In this document: positions 34,491 through 43,182 of the stretch, one piece after another
Layout of the letters: every line of letters starts with the position of its first letter
Position numbering within the stretch: position 1 is the stretch's first letter
Assembly (NCBI RefSeq): GCF_003696265.1
Contig: NZ_RFFH01000001.1
Location: forward strand, 1,139,745-1,203,744
Direction of reading: 5' to 3'
Source: Nocardia stercoris
GTDB lineage: Bacteria > Actinomycetota > Actinomycetes > Mycobacteriales > Mycobacteriaceae
DNA length: 64,000 nt
Position numbers and translations under genes: made by a program
The notes under the pieces: model-generated
What the model was told of the DNA's origin: nothing
The model's database searches: none
What the model saw: the letters and a program-made list of their open reading frames with translations, nothing else

Positions 34491-36614
34491 GTGTCCTACT
34501 CTTCGACCGGCAGTGTGACCCGGACCAGTGGTGTGCCCGTCTCCGAGGAGGCGGGGTTCCCGTTCTCGGCGGTGGTCGGGCAGGAGCGGTTGCAGCTGGC
34601 GCTGATTCTGTGCGCGGTGCATCCGGGGATCGGCGGGGTGCTGGTGCGGGGCGAGAAGGGGACCGCGAAGTCGACGGTGGTGCGGGCACTGGCGCAGCTG
34701 CTGCCGCCGGTGAGCGACGAGCGGGGGCCGCGGCCCGCACGGCTGGTGGAACTGCCGGTCGGCGCCACCGAGGATCGGGTCGTCGGGTCGCTGGATCTGG
34801 AACGGGTGCTGCGGGACGGCGAGCAGGCGTTCAAGCCCGGCCTGCTGGCGGCCGCCCACCACGGCGTGCTGTACGTCGACGAGGTCAATCTGCTGCACGA
34901 CCATCTGGTGGACGTGCTGCTCGACGCCGCCGCGATGGGCCGGGTGCACGTCGAGCGGGACGGCGTCTCGCATTCGCATCCGGCGCGGTTCGTGCTGGTC
35001 GGCACCATGAACCCCGAGGAGGGGGAGCTGCGCCCGCAGCTGCTGGACCGGTTCGGCCTGACGGTCGACGTGGTGGCGTCCCGCGACGTGGACGTGCGGA
35101 TGGCGGTGATCCGCCGGCGCCTGGACTACGAGGCCGACCCGAACGGTTTCGCCGCCGGCTATGCCGAGGCCGACCGGGAGATCGCCGATCGGATCCTCAT
35201 CGCCCGCGACCGGCTGCCCGAGATCGGGCTCGACGATGTGGAGCTGCGCCGGATCGCGGCACTGTGCGCGACGTTCGACGTGGACGGGATGCGGGCCGAC
35301 CTGGTGGTCGCCCGGACCGCCGCCGCGCACGCCGCCTGGCGTGGTGGTGACCGCGTGAGCGCTGAGGACGTGCGGGTCGCCGCGGAACTCGCCCTGCCGC
35401 ACCGGCGCCGGCGCGACCCGTTCGACGAGCCGGGAATCAGCCCGGAACAGCTGGACGAGGCGATGGACCGGGCGAACGAGGAGGCGGGACGCGCCGATGC
35501 GGAGTCCGCTGCCGGAACAGATTCCGCGGCAACCGAATCCGGGACCGATGCGGGGTCCGAAACCGGTTCGCCGACACCGGGTCCCGAAACGGGTTCCGCG
35601 ACACCGGGTTCCGAAACGGGTTCGGCTACAGCGGATTTCGGTCCCGAGTCGGATCCGCCATCGGATACGGGTACTCCCGAGGGGCCCGTGGATCCCGATG
35701 ACGATCCGGACGGTGGCGGTGCGCCAGTCCCGGATGCGCCGACCGGCGGCCCGGGACCGGCGGGATCCGCGCCGGAACGTGCTGCGGCAGCACCGGTTTC
35801 GGTGGCCGCCCGCCCACCGCGCTGGGAGGTGCCCGGCGTCGGCGAGGGTGTCGCCGGTCGCCGCTCGCGTGCCCGCACCCGCAGCGGCCGGGTGGTCCGG
35901 TCCACCACCGAACCCGGGACCGGCCTGCATCTGCTGGGCACGGTTTTCGCCGCCGCACCCCAGCAGCAGGCTCGCGGTCGCACGGGTGGTCCGCTGACCT
36001 TCGCGGCCGGCGACCTGCGCGGTGCGTATCGCGAAGGGCGCGAAGGCAACCTGGTGGTCTTCGTGGTCGACGCGTCCGGTTCGATGGCGGCCCGCGACCG
36101 CCTCTCCGCCGTCACCGGCGCCGTGGTAACCCTGCTCCGCGACGCCTACCAGCGCCGCGACAAGGTCGCCGTGATCACCGTGCGCGGCACCGGCGCCGAA
36201 CTGGTTCTGCCGCCCACCTCCTCGGTCGACATCGCGGTGCGCCGCTTGGCCGCCATGCGCACCGGCGGCAAAACCCCGCTCGCCGCCGGCCTGCTGCGGG
36301 CCCGGGAAGTGGTGCGCCGCGAACACATCCGCGACCCGCACCGCCGCCCCCTGCTGGTCCTGCTCACCGACGGCCGCGCCACCGGCACCCCCGACGCCCT
36401 GCCCCGCGCCCGCGCCGCCGCCCGCCGCCTCGCCGCCGACGGACTCACCGCCGTGGTAGTCGACTGCGAACGCGGCATGATCCGCCTCGGCCTCGCCCCC
36501 GAACTGGCCGCCGACCTCCGCGGCACCTGCCTCCGCCTCGCCGAATTGACCGGTGACACCGTAGCCGGGGTGGTCCGCGGCGCCTCCGGACCCGCCGGTC
36601 GCCGGGCAGCCTGA
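34491..36614 (+). CDS. Magnesium/cobalt chelatase-like AAA+ plus VWA protein (ChlI-ChlD fusion)
   Basis: A 707-residue ATPase. The AAA+ part has Walker [10 protein letters not shown] (about 54-62) and Walker [11 protein letters not shown]. The C-terminal VWA domain has the MIDAS motif DASGSMA (about 527). Between them is an acidic Pro/Thr/Ser/Gly linker with 9-residue repeats (GSETGSATP type, 35554-35634). With the cob genes downstream it is probably the motor subunit of a cobaltochelatase working with a CobN not in this window (inference from family and context). The start is GTG at 34491 or 34488. The 3' end is tandemly repeated downstream. Confidence 0.88.
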   Translation: MSYSSTGSVTRTSGVPVSEEAGFPFSAVVGQERLQLALILCAVHPGIGGVLVRGEKGTAKSTVVRALAQLLPPVSDERGPRPARLVELPVGATEDRVVGSLDLERVLRDGEQAFKPGLLAAAHHGVLYVDEVNLLHDHLVDVLLDAAAMGRVHVERDGVSHSHPARFVLVGTMNPEEGELRPQLLDRFGLTVDVVASRDVDVRMAVIRRRLDYEADPNGFAAGYAEADREIADRILIARDRLPEIGLDDVELRRIAALCATFDVDGMRADLVVARTAAAHAAWRGGDRVSAEDVRVAAELALPHRRRRDPFDEPGISPEQLDEAMDRANEEAGRADAESAAGTDSAATESGTDAGSETGSPTPGPETGSATPGSETGSATADFGPESDPPSDTGTPEGPVDPDDDPDGGGAPVPDAPTGGPGPAGSAPERAAAAPVSVAARPPRWEVPGVGEGVAGRRSRARTRSGRVVRSTTEPGTGLHLLGTVFAAAPQQQARGRTGGPLTFAAGDLRGAYREGREGNLVVFVVDASGSMAARDRLSAVTGAVVTLLRDAYQRRDKVAVITVRGTGAELVLPPTSSVDIAVRRLAAMRTGGKTPLAAGLLRAREVVRREHIRDPHRRPLLVLLTDGRATGTPDALPRARAAARRLAADGLTAVVVDCERGMIRLGLAPELAADLRGTCLRLAELTGDTVAGVVRGASGPAGRRAA
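35554..35634 (+). repeat. 27-bp in-frame repeats in the chelatase linker
   Basis: Three units of 27 bases encode nine-residue repeats [18 protein letters not shown] and GSETGSATA. They lie in the acidic linker between the AAA+ and VWA domains and probably form a flexible tether. Confidence 0.75.
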
Positions 36615-36915
36615 CGAGCGAACGGCGCGAAACCTGCCTGCGCGTGGCCGAATTCGACGGGTGACACCGTGGTCGGGTGTGCGGTGCCTTCGGGCACGCC
36701 GGTCACCGGGCAGTCTGACGCGAACGGCTCGGAATCTGGTTGTGTCTGGCCGGATTCGACGGGTGACACCGTGATCGGGGTGGTGTGCGGTGCCTCCAGG
36801 CCCTCCGGTCACCGGGCAGTCTGACGAGCGAACGGCGCGAAACCTGCCTGCGTCTAGCCCGGATTCGACAGATGACCGTAGCGGGGTTGGTTCGCGGCGC
36901 CGACGGCTCGTGCGG
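36543..36915 (+). repeat. Tandem decaying copies of the chelatase 3' end
   Basis: The gene end starting near 36543 (the AELTGDTV codons to the stop and about 35 bases of flank) recurs at 36650 and 36752, with a partial copy from 36861; spacings are 107, 102 and 109 bases. Each copy keeps landmarks such as GGTGACACCGT, CCGGTCACCGGGCAG and TCTGACG with the former stop, but substitutions and small indels show that they are older than the map repeats. Confidence 0.88.
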
Positions 36916-37120
36916 GCGCTCCGCATGCCCGCGGCTGATTCGGGTGTGGCCGCAGCATGCGGGTCCGGTGCTGGTCGAGCGGGTCGATCGGGCATTAACG
37001 CATCCGGGCACATGATCGATATCCGTCCGTCACCGCGGCATGGCGGTGGTCGGATCCGTTCGGGCAGTGCGGATGTGGCCGCGTCGGGTGCTTCGGGCTC
37101 CGGTCCTCGAAGGGAAAACA

Positions 37121-37852
37121 ATGCGTACTCGATCCTTGTTCTGTGTGGCGGCGGCCGTCGCGGTGGCGTTCGGTGTCGCGGGGTGCAATGGCGATTCGTC
37201 GACAGGCGCGACCGTCACGGTGACCGCGCCGGCGGTTTCGGACTCGGCCGTGGTGCCCTCGGGGGCCGCGAATCCGTCTGCGCCGGTATCGGTACCGGCT
37301 CGGCCGGACAACTCGGCGGCGCCGGGTCCCGCATCGCAGGGCTCGGCTCCGCAGGGGCCGGGGGCTGAGGGCCCTGCTCCGCAGGCGCCCGCGCCGCAGA
37401 GCCCGGCACCCCAGAGCCCCGCGCCGCAGACTTCGGCTGCCGCGCAGCCGCCGAACGGCAGTGGTCACGGGCTCTGCTTCGATGTCAACTCCGAGCTGGC
37501 GAACAGTGCGGTGCAGCGCCTGTCGGGCGGGCCGTGGCAGGTCGACGAGGGCAGCACCGATCCGATCAGCGCGGGCTGTGACGGGCTGCTGTCGTGGATG
37601 ACGGTAGAGACCGGCGGCATCCACGCGCCGATGCACATCCTGTTCTTCACCGGCGGCACCTACCTCGGCACCGCGACCTCCCAGCCGCATGCCTACACCC
37701 AGGTATCCCGGCAGTCGGCGAATGTCGTCCAGGCCCAGTACCACTGGCCGCTCGACGGCGACGCCCTGTGCTGCCCGCAGGGTTCCGGCACGGTCACGTT
37801 CACGCTGACCGGAACCACTGTGCAGGCCAATGGCCAGTTCCCGCCGAACTGA
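37121..37852 (+). CDS. LppP/LprE-family lipoprotein
   Basis: A 243-residue exported lipoprotein. The signal sequence ends in the lipobox GVAGC; a long Pro/Ala/Gln/Ser spacer (repeats of APQSP) follows. The C-terminal domain, starting near LCFDVNSELA, has four Cys and the family pattern HAPMHILFFTGGTYLGTATSQPHAYTQV. It belongs to the LppP/LprE family of Mycobacteriales, which has no known function. The ATG is preceded by GAAGGGA. It separates the chelatase from cobO. Confidence 0.85.
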   Translation: MRTRSLFCVAAAVAVAFGVAGCNGDSSTGATVTVTAPAVSDSAVVPSGAANPSAPVSVPARPDNSAAPGPASQGSAPQGPGAEGPAPQAPAPQSPAPQSPAPQTSAAAQPPNGSGHGLCFDVNSELANSAVQRLSGGPWQVDEGSTDPISAGCDGLLSWMTVETGGIHAPMHILFFTGGTYLGTATSQPHAYTQVSRQSANVVQAQYHWPLDGDALCCPQGSGTVTFTLTGTTVQANGQFPPN

Positions 37853-37923
37853 GGTTCGCAGGCTGAGCGGCGCATCCGCTGCCGACTAGCCTGACCAGGC
37901 TACGGGCCGCCCATCGCGTTGTG

Positions 37924-37971
37924 GCAACGTGTGGTGTCGAGTGAACACATCGCCACGTTGCGTTTACTCGA
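37924..37971. promoter_or_regulatory. Nested inverted repeats upstream of cobO
   Basis: GCAACGTG (37924-37931) pairs with CACGTTGC (37954-37961), and TCGAGTGAA (37937-37945) nearly pairs with TTTACTCGA (37963-37971). The two dyads interlock, so only one could form at a time in RNA. It may be an operator or a leader with alternative folds. A smaller hairpin, TAGCCTG-AC-CAGGCTA, lies just before it (37887-37902). Confidence 0.5.
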
Positions 37972-38010
37972 TACGAGTTTGCACAGTTCGATGTGGAAGG
38001 AGCGGCGCGG

Positions 38011-38625
38011 ATGCCGAAGGGTGTGCCGGAGACCATTCCCGAGGACGGGCTGACGACCCGGCAGCGGCGTAATCAGCCGGTGCTGGCGGTGCACACCGGG
38101 CCGGGGAAGGGCAAGTCGACCGCCGCGTTCGGTATGGCCTTGCGGGCGTGGAACCAGGGGTTCGACGTCGCGGTCTTCCAGTTCGTGAAGAGCGCCAAGT
38201 GGAAGGTCGGCGAGGAGGCCGCGTTCCGGGCCCTGGGCGCGCTGCATGCCGAGACCGGTGTGGGTGGTCCGGTCGAATGGCACAAGATGGGCGAGGGCTG
38301 GTCCTGGACCCGCAAGCAGGGCAGCGACGAGGACCACGCGGCGGCCGCGCTGGCCGGCTGGCGGGAGATCGCGCGGCGGCTGGCGGCCGAACAGCACCGC
38401 TTCTATGTGCTCGACGAGTTCACCTACCCGCTGAAGTGGGGCTGGGTCGACGTCGACGAGGTGGTCGAGGTGCTGCGCAACCGGCCCGGCAACCAGCACG
38501 TGGTGATCACCGGCCGCGACGCCCCGCCGGCCCTGCTCGAGGCCGCCGACCTGGTGACCGAGATGACGAAGGTGAAGCACCCGATGGACGCGGGCCGCAA
38601 GGGCCAGCGCGGCATCGAATGGTGA
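38011..38625 (+). CDS. cobO: Cob(I)yrinic acid a,c-diamide adenosyltransferase
   Basis: Transfers the 5'-deoxyadenosyl group from ATP to cobalt(I) corrinoids. The P-loop GPGKGKST is at residues 30-37, and the CobO/CobA-type core includes FVKSAKWKVGEEAAF, YVLDEFTYPLKWGWVD and the ending VKHPMDAGRKGQRGIEW. Length is 204 residues. The ATG at 38011 follows GAAGGAG by eight bases. cobB follows 55 bases later in the same operon. Confidence 0.95.
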   Translation: MPKGVPETIPEDGLTTRQRRNQPVLAVHTGPGKGKSTAAFGMALRAWNQGFDVAVFQFVKSAKWKVGEEAAFRALGALHAETGVGGPVEWHKMGEGWSWTRKQGSDEDHAAAALAGWREIARRLAAEQHRFYVLDEFTYPLKWGWVDVDEVVEVLRNRPGNQHVVITGRDAPPALLEAADLVTEMTKVKHPMDAGRKGQRGIEW

Positions 38626-38680
38626 ACCGGCCGGGCGGGCGCATCGGGCGGCGCACGGTAGCGGCCGGCGGGGTGCCGCG

Positions 38681-40219
38681 GTGAGTGTTCCCGCGGTGGT
38701 CATCGCCGCACCGGCCTCCGGCAGCGGAAAGACCACGCTCGCAACGGGTTTGATCGGTGCGCTGCGGCGCGCCGGGCACACGGTCGCGCCCTTCAAGGTC
38801 GGGCCGGACTATATCGACCCCGGCTACCACGGCCTCGCCGCCGGCCGGCCGGGCCGCAATCTGGACCCGGTGCTGGTGGGTACCGAACGGGTAGTCCCGC
38901 TGTACCGGCACGGCACCCACGGCTGTGACCTGGCCGTCGTGGAAGGCGTGATGGGGCTGTTCGACGGCCGCATCGACGACGCGGCGGCCGCCCCGGCCGT
39001 GGCGGAGGGCTCCACCGCCCAGGTCGCCGCCCTGCTCGGCGCGCCGGTGATCCTCGTCGTCGACGCCCGCGGGCACAGCCAGAGCCTGGCCGCGCTGCTG
39101 CACGGCTTCGCCACCTTCGACAGCGGAATCCGTTTGGGCGGAGTCATTCTCAACCGGGTCGGCAGCGAACGGCACGAGCAGGTGCTGCGCGCCGCCTGCG
39201 CCCGGGTCGGACTGCCGGTGCTGGGCGCGCTACCACGCCTTGCCGAATTGTCGGTCCCCTCACGGCATCTGGGCCTGATCCCGGCCGTCGAGCACGGTTC
39301 GGCGGCCCACGCCGCAGTGGATGCGATGACGGAACTCGTTGCCGGACACGTGGATCTGGCCGCCGTGGCGGCGTTGGCGGGAGCGCGGGTCCACGGTCCG
39401 GCCTGGAATCCGGCCGAGGAGATCGAGCTCGTCCGTGGCGCGGCCACGGCCGGACTCCCGCGGACCGCCGACCACGGCGTCGCCCAGACCGTTTCGGCGG
39501 CTGGGACCATGCCGGTGGCCGGGACCGGATCGGCTGCCACGACGGCGTCGGCCGGGACCGGCCCGGCTGGAGCCGCACCGACCGCGATCGCGCCCGACGG
39601 CCCGTTGATCGCGCTGGCCGGGGGACCGGCCTTCACCTTCGGCTACGCCGAGCACCGCGAACTACTGGCCGCCGCCGGCGCCCGCGTCGCGGTCTTCGAT
39701 CCGCTGCGCGACGAACTACCTACCAGCACAGCGGGGCTCGTGCTGCCCGGCGGCTTCCCGGAGGAGCACGCCGCCGAACTTGCCGCCAACACCCCGCTGC
39801 TGGCCGCGGTCGCCGAGGCCGCCTTCGCGGGTATGCCCGTGCACGCCGAATGCGCCGGCCTGCTCTACCTGACCCGCTCGCTGGACGGCCACCGGATGGC
39901 CGGTGTCGTCGACGCCACCGCCGAATTCGGCCCTCGCTTGGCCCTCGGTTACCGAGATGCCGTGGCACTCACCGACTCTCCGCTCTGGACGGCGGGGCAG
40001 CGGGTCCGCGGCCACGAATTCCACCGCACCCGCCTCCTGGACGGCCCTGCTGCCCACCCGGCCTGGGCGTGGCGTGACCCGGCGGGCACCACCGTCCGAG
40101 AGGGCGCACTCGTGCACCGGGTCCACGCCTCCTACCTGCACACCCACCCGGCGGGAAACCCCGCTGCCACAGCGCGTTTCGTCGCCGGTGCGGCCGAGTA
40201 CGCCACCGCCGGGAACTGA
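38681..40219 (+). CDS. cobB: Cobyrinic acid a,c-diamide synthase
   Basis: Glutamine-dependent enzyme amidating the a and c side chains of (hydrogeno)cobyrinic acid. P-loop ASGSGKTT at the N-terminus; substrate segment FKVGPDYIDPGYH; C-terminal glutaminase-like domain with C391 (HAECAGLLYL). A low-complexity Ala/Gly/Thr insert of about 45 residues (around AAGTMPVAGTGSAATTASAG) lies between the two domains. Length is 512 residues. The GTG start falls in the same transcript as cobO, and a CobE-like gene follows after eight bases. Confidence 0.94.
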   Translation: MSVPAVVIAAPASGSGKTTLATGLIGALRRAGHTVAPFKVGPDYIDPGYHGLAAGRPGRNLDPVLVGTERVVPLYRHGTHGCDLAVVEGVMGLFDGRIDDAAAAPAVAEGSTAQVAALLGAPVILVVDARGHSQSLAALLHGFATFDSGIRLGGVILNRVGSERHEQVLRAACARVGLPVLGALPRLAELSVPSRHLGLIPAVEHGSAAHAAVDAMTELVAGHVDLAAVAALAGARVHGPAWNPAEEIELVRGAATAGLPRTADHGVAQTVSAAGTMPVAGTGSAATTASAGTGPAGAAPTAIAPDGPLIALAGGPAFTFGYAEHRELLAAAGARVAVFDPLRDELPTSTAGLVLPGGFPEEHAAELAANTPLLAAVAEAAFAGMPVHAECAGLLYLTRSLDGHRMAGVVDATAEFGPRLALGYRDAVALTDSPLWTAGQRVRGHEFHRTRLLDGPAAHPAWAWRDPAGTTVREGALVHRVHASYLHTHPAGNPAATARFVAGAAEYATAGN

Positions 40220-40227
40220 GACCGTCG

Positions 40228-40713
40228 ATGACGAACGAGTTCTCGACGCCGAGCACGGAATCGGCGGCCCAGGGTCCCAATGGGCCGGGGGCGGGGGCCG
40301 GTGGAATTCAGGGCAACCTCGTGGTCGGAATCGGGCTGCGGCCAGGCGCTGCGGCTCCTGTCATTCTGGCTGCGGTGCGAGACGTGCTGGGCGGCAGCGA
40401 GATTCGCTGCCTGGCGACCGTCGATCGGCGGGCGGCGGAGTCCGGGCTTACAACGGCGGCTGCCGAATTGGCTGTCCCGGTCCGGAGCTTCACCCCCGAG
40501 CAGCTCGCGGAAGTCGCGGTGCCGAACCCAGCCGAGCGGGTGACGCGGGCGCTGGGCACTCCGAGTGTCGCGGAGGCCGCCGCGATCCTCGCCTCCGGTC
40601 ACGGCCATCTTCTGGTCCCGAAGACCACCGTCCGGGGCGTTACTCTCGCCGTCGCAACGCCCGGGACCAGCCGGCCCGGAGACGGGGTTCCGTCGGCCAC
40701 CCCCGGAGCGTGA
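40228..40713 (+). CDS. CobE/CbiG C-terminal-like cobalamin biosynthesis protein
   Basis: A 161-residue protein. After a 28-residue low-complexity start, VVGIGLRPGAAAPVILAAV, LATVDRRAAESGL, VPVRSFTPEQLA and GTPSVAEAAAILASG follow the CobE / CbiG C-terminal family (PF01890). Relatives take part in the middle of corrin ring synthesis. It is eight bases downstream of cobB and surely in its operon. The first Met codon may be too far upstream. Confidence 0.82.
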   Translation: MTNEFSTPSTESAAQGPNGPGAGAGGIQGNLVVGIGLRPGAAAPVILAAVRDVLGGSEIRCLATVDRRAAESGLTTAAAELAVPVRSFTPEQLAEVAVPNPAERVTRALGTPSVAEAAAILASGHGHLLVPKTTVRGVTLAVATPGTSRPGDGVPSATPGA

Positions 40714-40826
40714 CCATCGCAGAGTCACGCCCGGGACCGGGCAACCTACGGTTACGTAGGAGAAATCTGCAGGTCAGGGGACCGGGTTGGGGCCAGGGAA
40801 GGGCTACCAGCCGGTAGGTTAGGGGC

Positions 40827-42572
40827 ATGAGCGATGCGCTGCTGTTCAACCCCGCCACCTACGATCCCCGGCAATTCGATGCCGAGACCCGGCGCCTGCT
40901 GCGCGCGACGATCGATTGGTTCGAGTCGCGCGGGCAGAGCCGGCTGCTGGCCGAGGACCGCGATGCGGTCTGGACCGCCGACTTCCTCGAATTCGTCAAG
41001 AAGGAAAAGCTGTTCGCGACCTTCCTGACTCCGGCCGCCTACGCCGACGGCGACGAGAACAAGCGTTGGGACGCGGCCCGCAACGCCGCACTGGCGGAGA
41101 TCTTCGGCTTCTACGGCCTCGCCTACTGGTACGCCGAGCAGGTCACGATCCTCGGCCTGGGCCCGATCTGGCAGAGCGACAACGAGATCGCCAAGCGCAA
41201 GGCCGCCGCCGACCTCGACGACGGTCAGGTGATGGCGTTCGCGCTGTCCGAGCGCGACCACGGTGCCGACATCTACAACACCGACCTCGTGCTCACGCCG
41301 ACCGAACCCGGCAGTGCCGACGCCGAGGCGGGAATCCTGTTCCGCGCCAACGGCGAGAAGTACTACATCGGCAACGGCAACGTCGCCTCCATGGTGTCGG
41401 TGTTCTCCCGGCGCGGCGACATCGAGGGCGCCGACGGTTACGTCTGGTTCGCCGCCGACAGCCGGCACAGTCACTACCACCTGATCGACAGCGTGATCCA
41501 CGGTCAGATGTATGTCAGCCACTTCCGGCTCGAGGACTACCCGGTGCGCGCCGAGGACGTGTTGCACCAAGGGCCGGAAGCGTTCTCGGCCGCGCTCAAC
41601 ACCGTCAACGTCGGCAAGTTCAACCTCTGCCACGGCAGCATCGGCATGGTGGAGCACTCGTTCTACGAGGCGATCACGCACGCCAACAACCGCATTCTGT
41701 ACGGCAACCGGGTCACCGACTTCGGCCATGTCCGAGGCAATTTCGTCGACGCCTACAGCCGGTTGATCGCGATGAAGCTGTTCAGCGATCGCGCGGTGGA
41801 CTACTTCCGCGTCGCGAGCCTCGACGACCGGCGCTATCTGCTGTTCAACCCGATGACGAAGTCGAAGGTCACCTCCGAGGGCGAGGTCGCCATGACCTTG
41901 CTGCTGGATGTGCTGGCCGCCAAGGGATTCGAGAAGGCCACCTATTTCGCCCAGGCTTCCCGCTACATCAACCACCTGCCCCGGCTGGAGGGCACCGTCC
42001 ACGTGAACGTGGGCCAGATCCTCAAGTTCATGCCCAACTATCTGCTCAACCCGAAGGAGTACCCGCCGGTCCCCACCATGCTGGAAGCCGGTGACAACGC
42101 CTTCTTCTGGGCGCAGGGTCCGGCGCGGGGTGCCGGCAAGGTGCAGTTCGCGGACTGGACCCCGGTCTACGAGCGGTTCGCCGCCGTCCCGAATGTGGCG
42201 CGCTTCTACGAGCAGGCCCTGGCGCTGCGCGCCCTGCTGCTGTCCGCCGCCCCCGACGCCGATCAGCAGAAGGATCTGGACTTCATGCTGACCGTCGGCC
42301 ACCTGTTCTCCCTGGTGGTCTACGGCCAGCTGATCCTGGAGCAGGCCGAGCTCACCGGCCTGAACCACGACCTGCTCGACTCGATCTTCGACTTCCAGGT
42401 CCGGGACTTCAACGGCTACGCCACCGCCCTGCTCGGCAAGCCGTCCGCGACTGCCGCGCAACGGGATTGGGCCGTGGAGGCCCTGCGTGCTCCGGTGGCC
42501 GACAAGGCGCGGTTCGACCGGGTGTGGGACCAGGTCGTCGCCTACGACGGCGCCTACGAGATGCGTCCCTGA
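40827..42572 (+). CDS. Acyl-CoA dehydrogenase family protein
   Basis: A 581-residue flavoprotein. The N-terminal helical domain is followed by FALSERDHGADIYNTDLVLTP, the middle-domain FAD/substrate motif. GVKFNL-type packing is seen as VNVGKFNLCHGSIGMVEHSF, and a long C-terminal extension follows. Large ACADs of this type occur in Mycobacteriales lipid catabolism, with an unknown substrate. It starts at ATG 40827, 113 bases after the CobE-like gene, and ends in a bidirectional hairpin. Confidence 0.87.
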   Translation: MSDALLFNPATYDPRQFDAETRRLLRATIDWFESRGQSRLLAEDRDAVWTADFLEFVKKEKLFATFLTPAAYADGDENKRWDAARNAALAEIFGFYGLAYWYAEQVTILGLGPIWQSDNEIAKRKAAADLDDGQVMAFALSERDHGADIYNTDLVLTPTEPGSADAEAGILFRANGEKYYIGNGNVASMVSVFSRRGDIEGADGYVWFAADSRHSHYHLIDSVIHGQMYVSHFRLEDYPVRAEDVLHQGPEAFSAALNTVNVGKFNLCHGSIGMVEHSFYEAITHANNRILYGNRVTDFGHVRGNFVDAYSRLIAMKLFSDRAVDYFRVASLDDRRYLLFNPMTKSKVTSEGEVAMTLLLDVLAAKGFEKATYFAQASRYINHLPRLEGTVHVNVGQILKFMPNYLLNPKEYPPVPTMLEAGDNAFFWAQGPARGAGKVQFADWTPVYERFAAVPNVARFYEQALALRALLLSAAPDADQQKDLDFMLTVGHLFSLVVYGQLILEQAELTGLNHDLLDSIFDFQVRDFNGYATALLGKPSATAAQRDWAVEALRAPVADKARFDRVWDQVVAYDGAYEMRP

Positions 42573-42578
42573 CGAACA

Positions 42579-42613
42579 ACGAAGGCCGCGCCGGTGAACG
42601 GCGCGGCCTTCGT
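42579..42613. terminator. Bidirectional hairpin terminator
   Basis: Perfect 15-bp arms (42579-42593 and 42599-42613) with a 5-base loop between convergent genes ending at 42572 and 42619. Confidence 0.8.
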
Positions 42614-42618
42614 GCGTG

Positions 42619-43056
42619 TCACACGCAGATACCGGCCAGCGGCAGCGCGACCACCTGGATGTTGGTGGCGGTCGACTGCGTGCCCGGGTCACCGCCGAAG
42701 TACAGGGCGCCCACGATGTGCTCGCCCGCGACATCCGGGGTCCAGCCGATCGAGGCGGTGCCGTCGGCGCTGACCGGGACGGTCCCGACCACGTTGCCGG
42801 CCTCGTTCACCAGATGGCTGGTGAAGTCGACCGAACCGTTGGTGACTGGCGACCCGTCCGGGTTCTTCACCGACACCTGGACGGTCTGGTTGCAGCCGAC
42901 CGATGCCGAGTCGACCATGGTCAGTCCCGAGCCGAGCATCGTGATCGCGATCTCCGGCTGGGCGGCCACCGCCTGGGGCCCGGTGGCCATCGGTACCGCC
43001 AGCCCCGCGGCCAGCACCGCACCCGCCACACCGCGCGAAACACCTGATCCGGTCAT
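42619..43056 (-). CDS. Secreted protein with bacterial Ig-like domain
   Basis: A 145-residue exported protein. A signal peptide (about residues 5-32, with SRGVAGAVLAAGLAVPM and AVAAQP) precedes one Ig-like beta-sandwich domain: VQVSVKNPDGSPVTNGSVDF, GTVPVSADGTASIGWTP and GEHIVGALYFGGDP. Two Cys (in VGCNQ and at the C-terminal ICV) could be linked. The ATG at 43056 was chosen. Function unknown; such small Ig proteins are common in Nocardia. Confidence 0.78.
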   Translation of the reverse strand: MTGSGVSRGVAGAVLAAGLAVPMATGPQAVAAQPEIAITMLGSGLTMVDSASVGCNQTVQVSVKNPDGSPVTNGSVDFTSHLVNEAGNVVGTVPVSADGTASIGWTPDVAGEHIVGALYFGGDPGTQSTATNIQVVALPLAGICV

Positions 43057-43182
43057 CCCTGCTGCCTCTCGTGTGTGCTGCCCGGGCCGGCGGCCCGGCG
43101 TCGATTCCGGCAGCACGCTACCCGAGAGCTACATCACAGTTACAGCCACACGGCTGCCGCCGGACCGGATTTCGGCGTGTCG

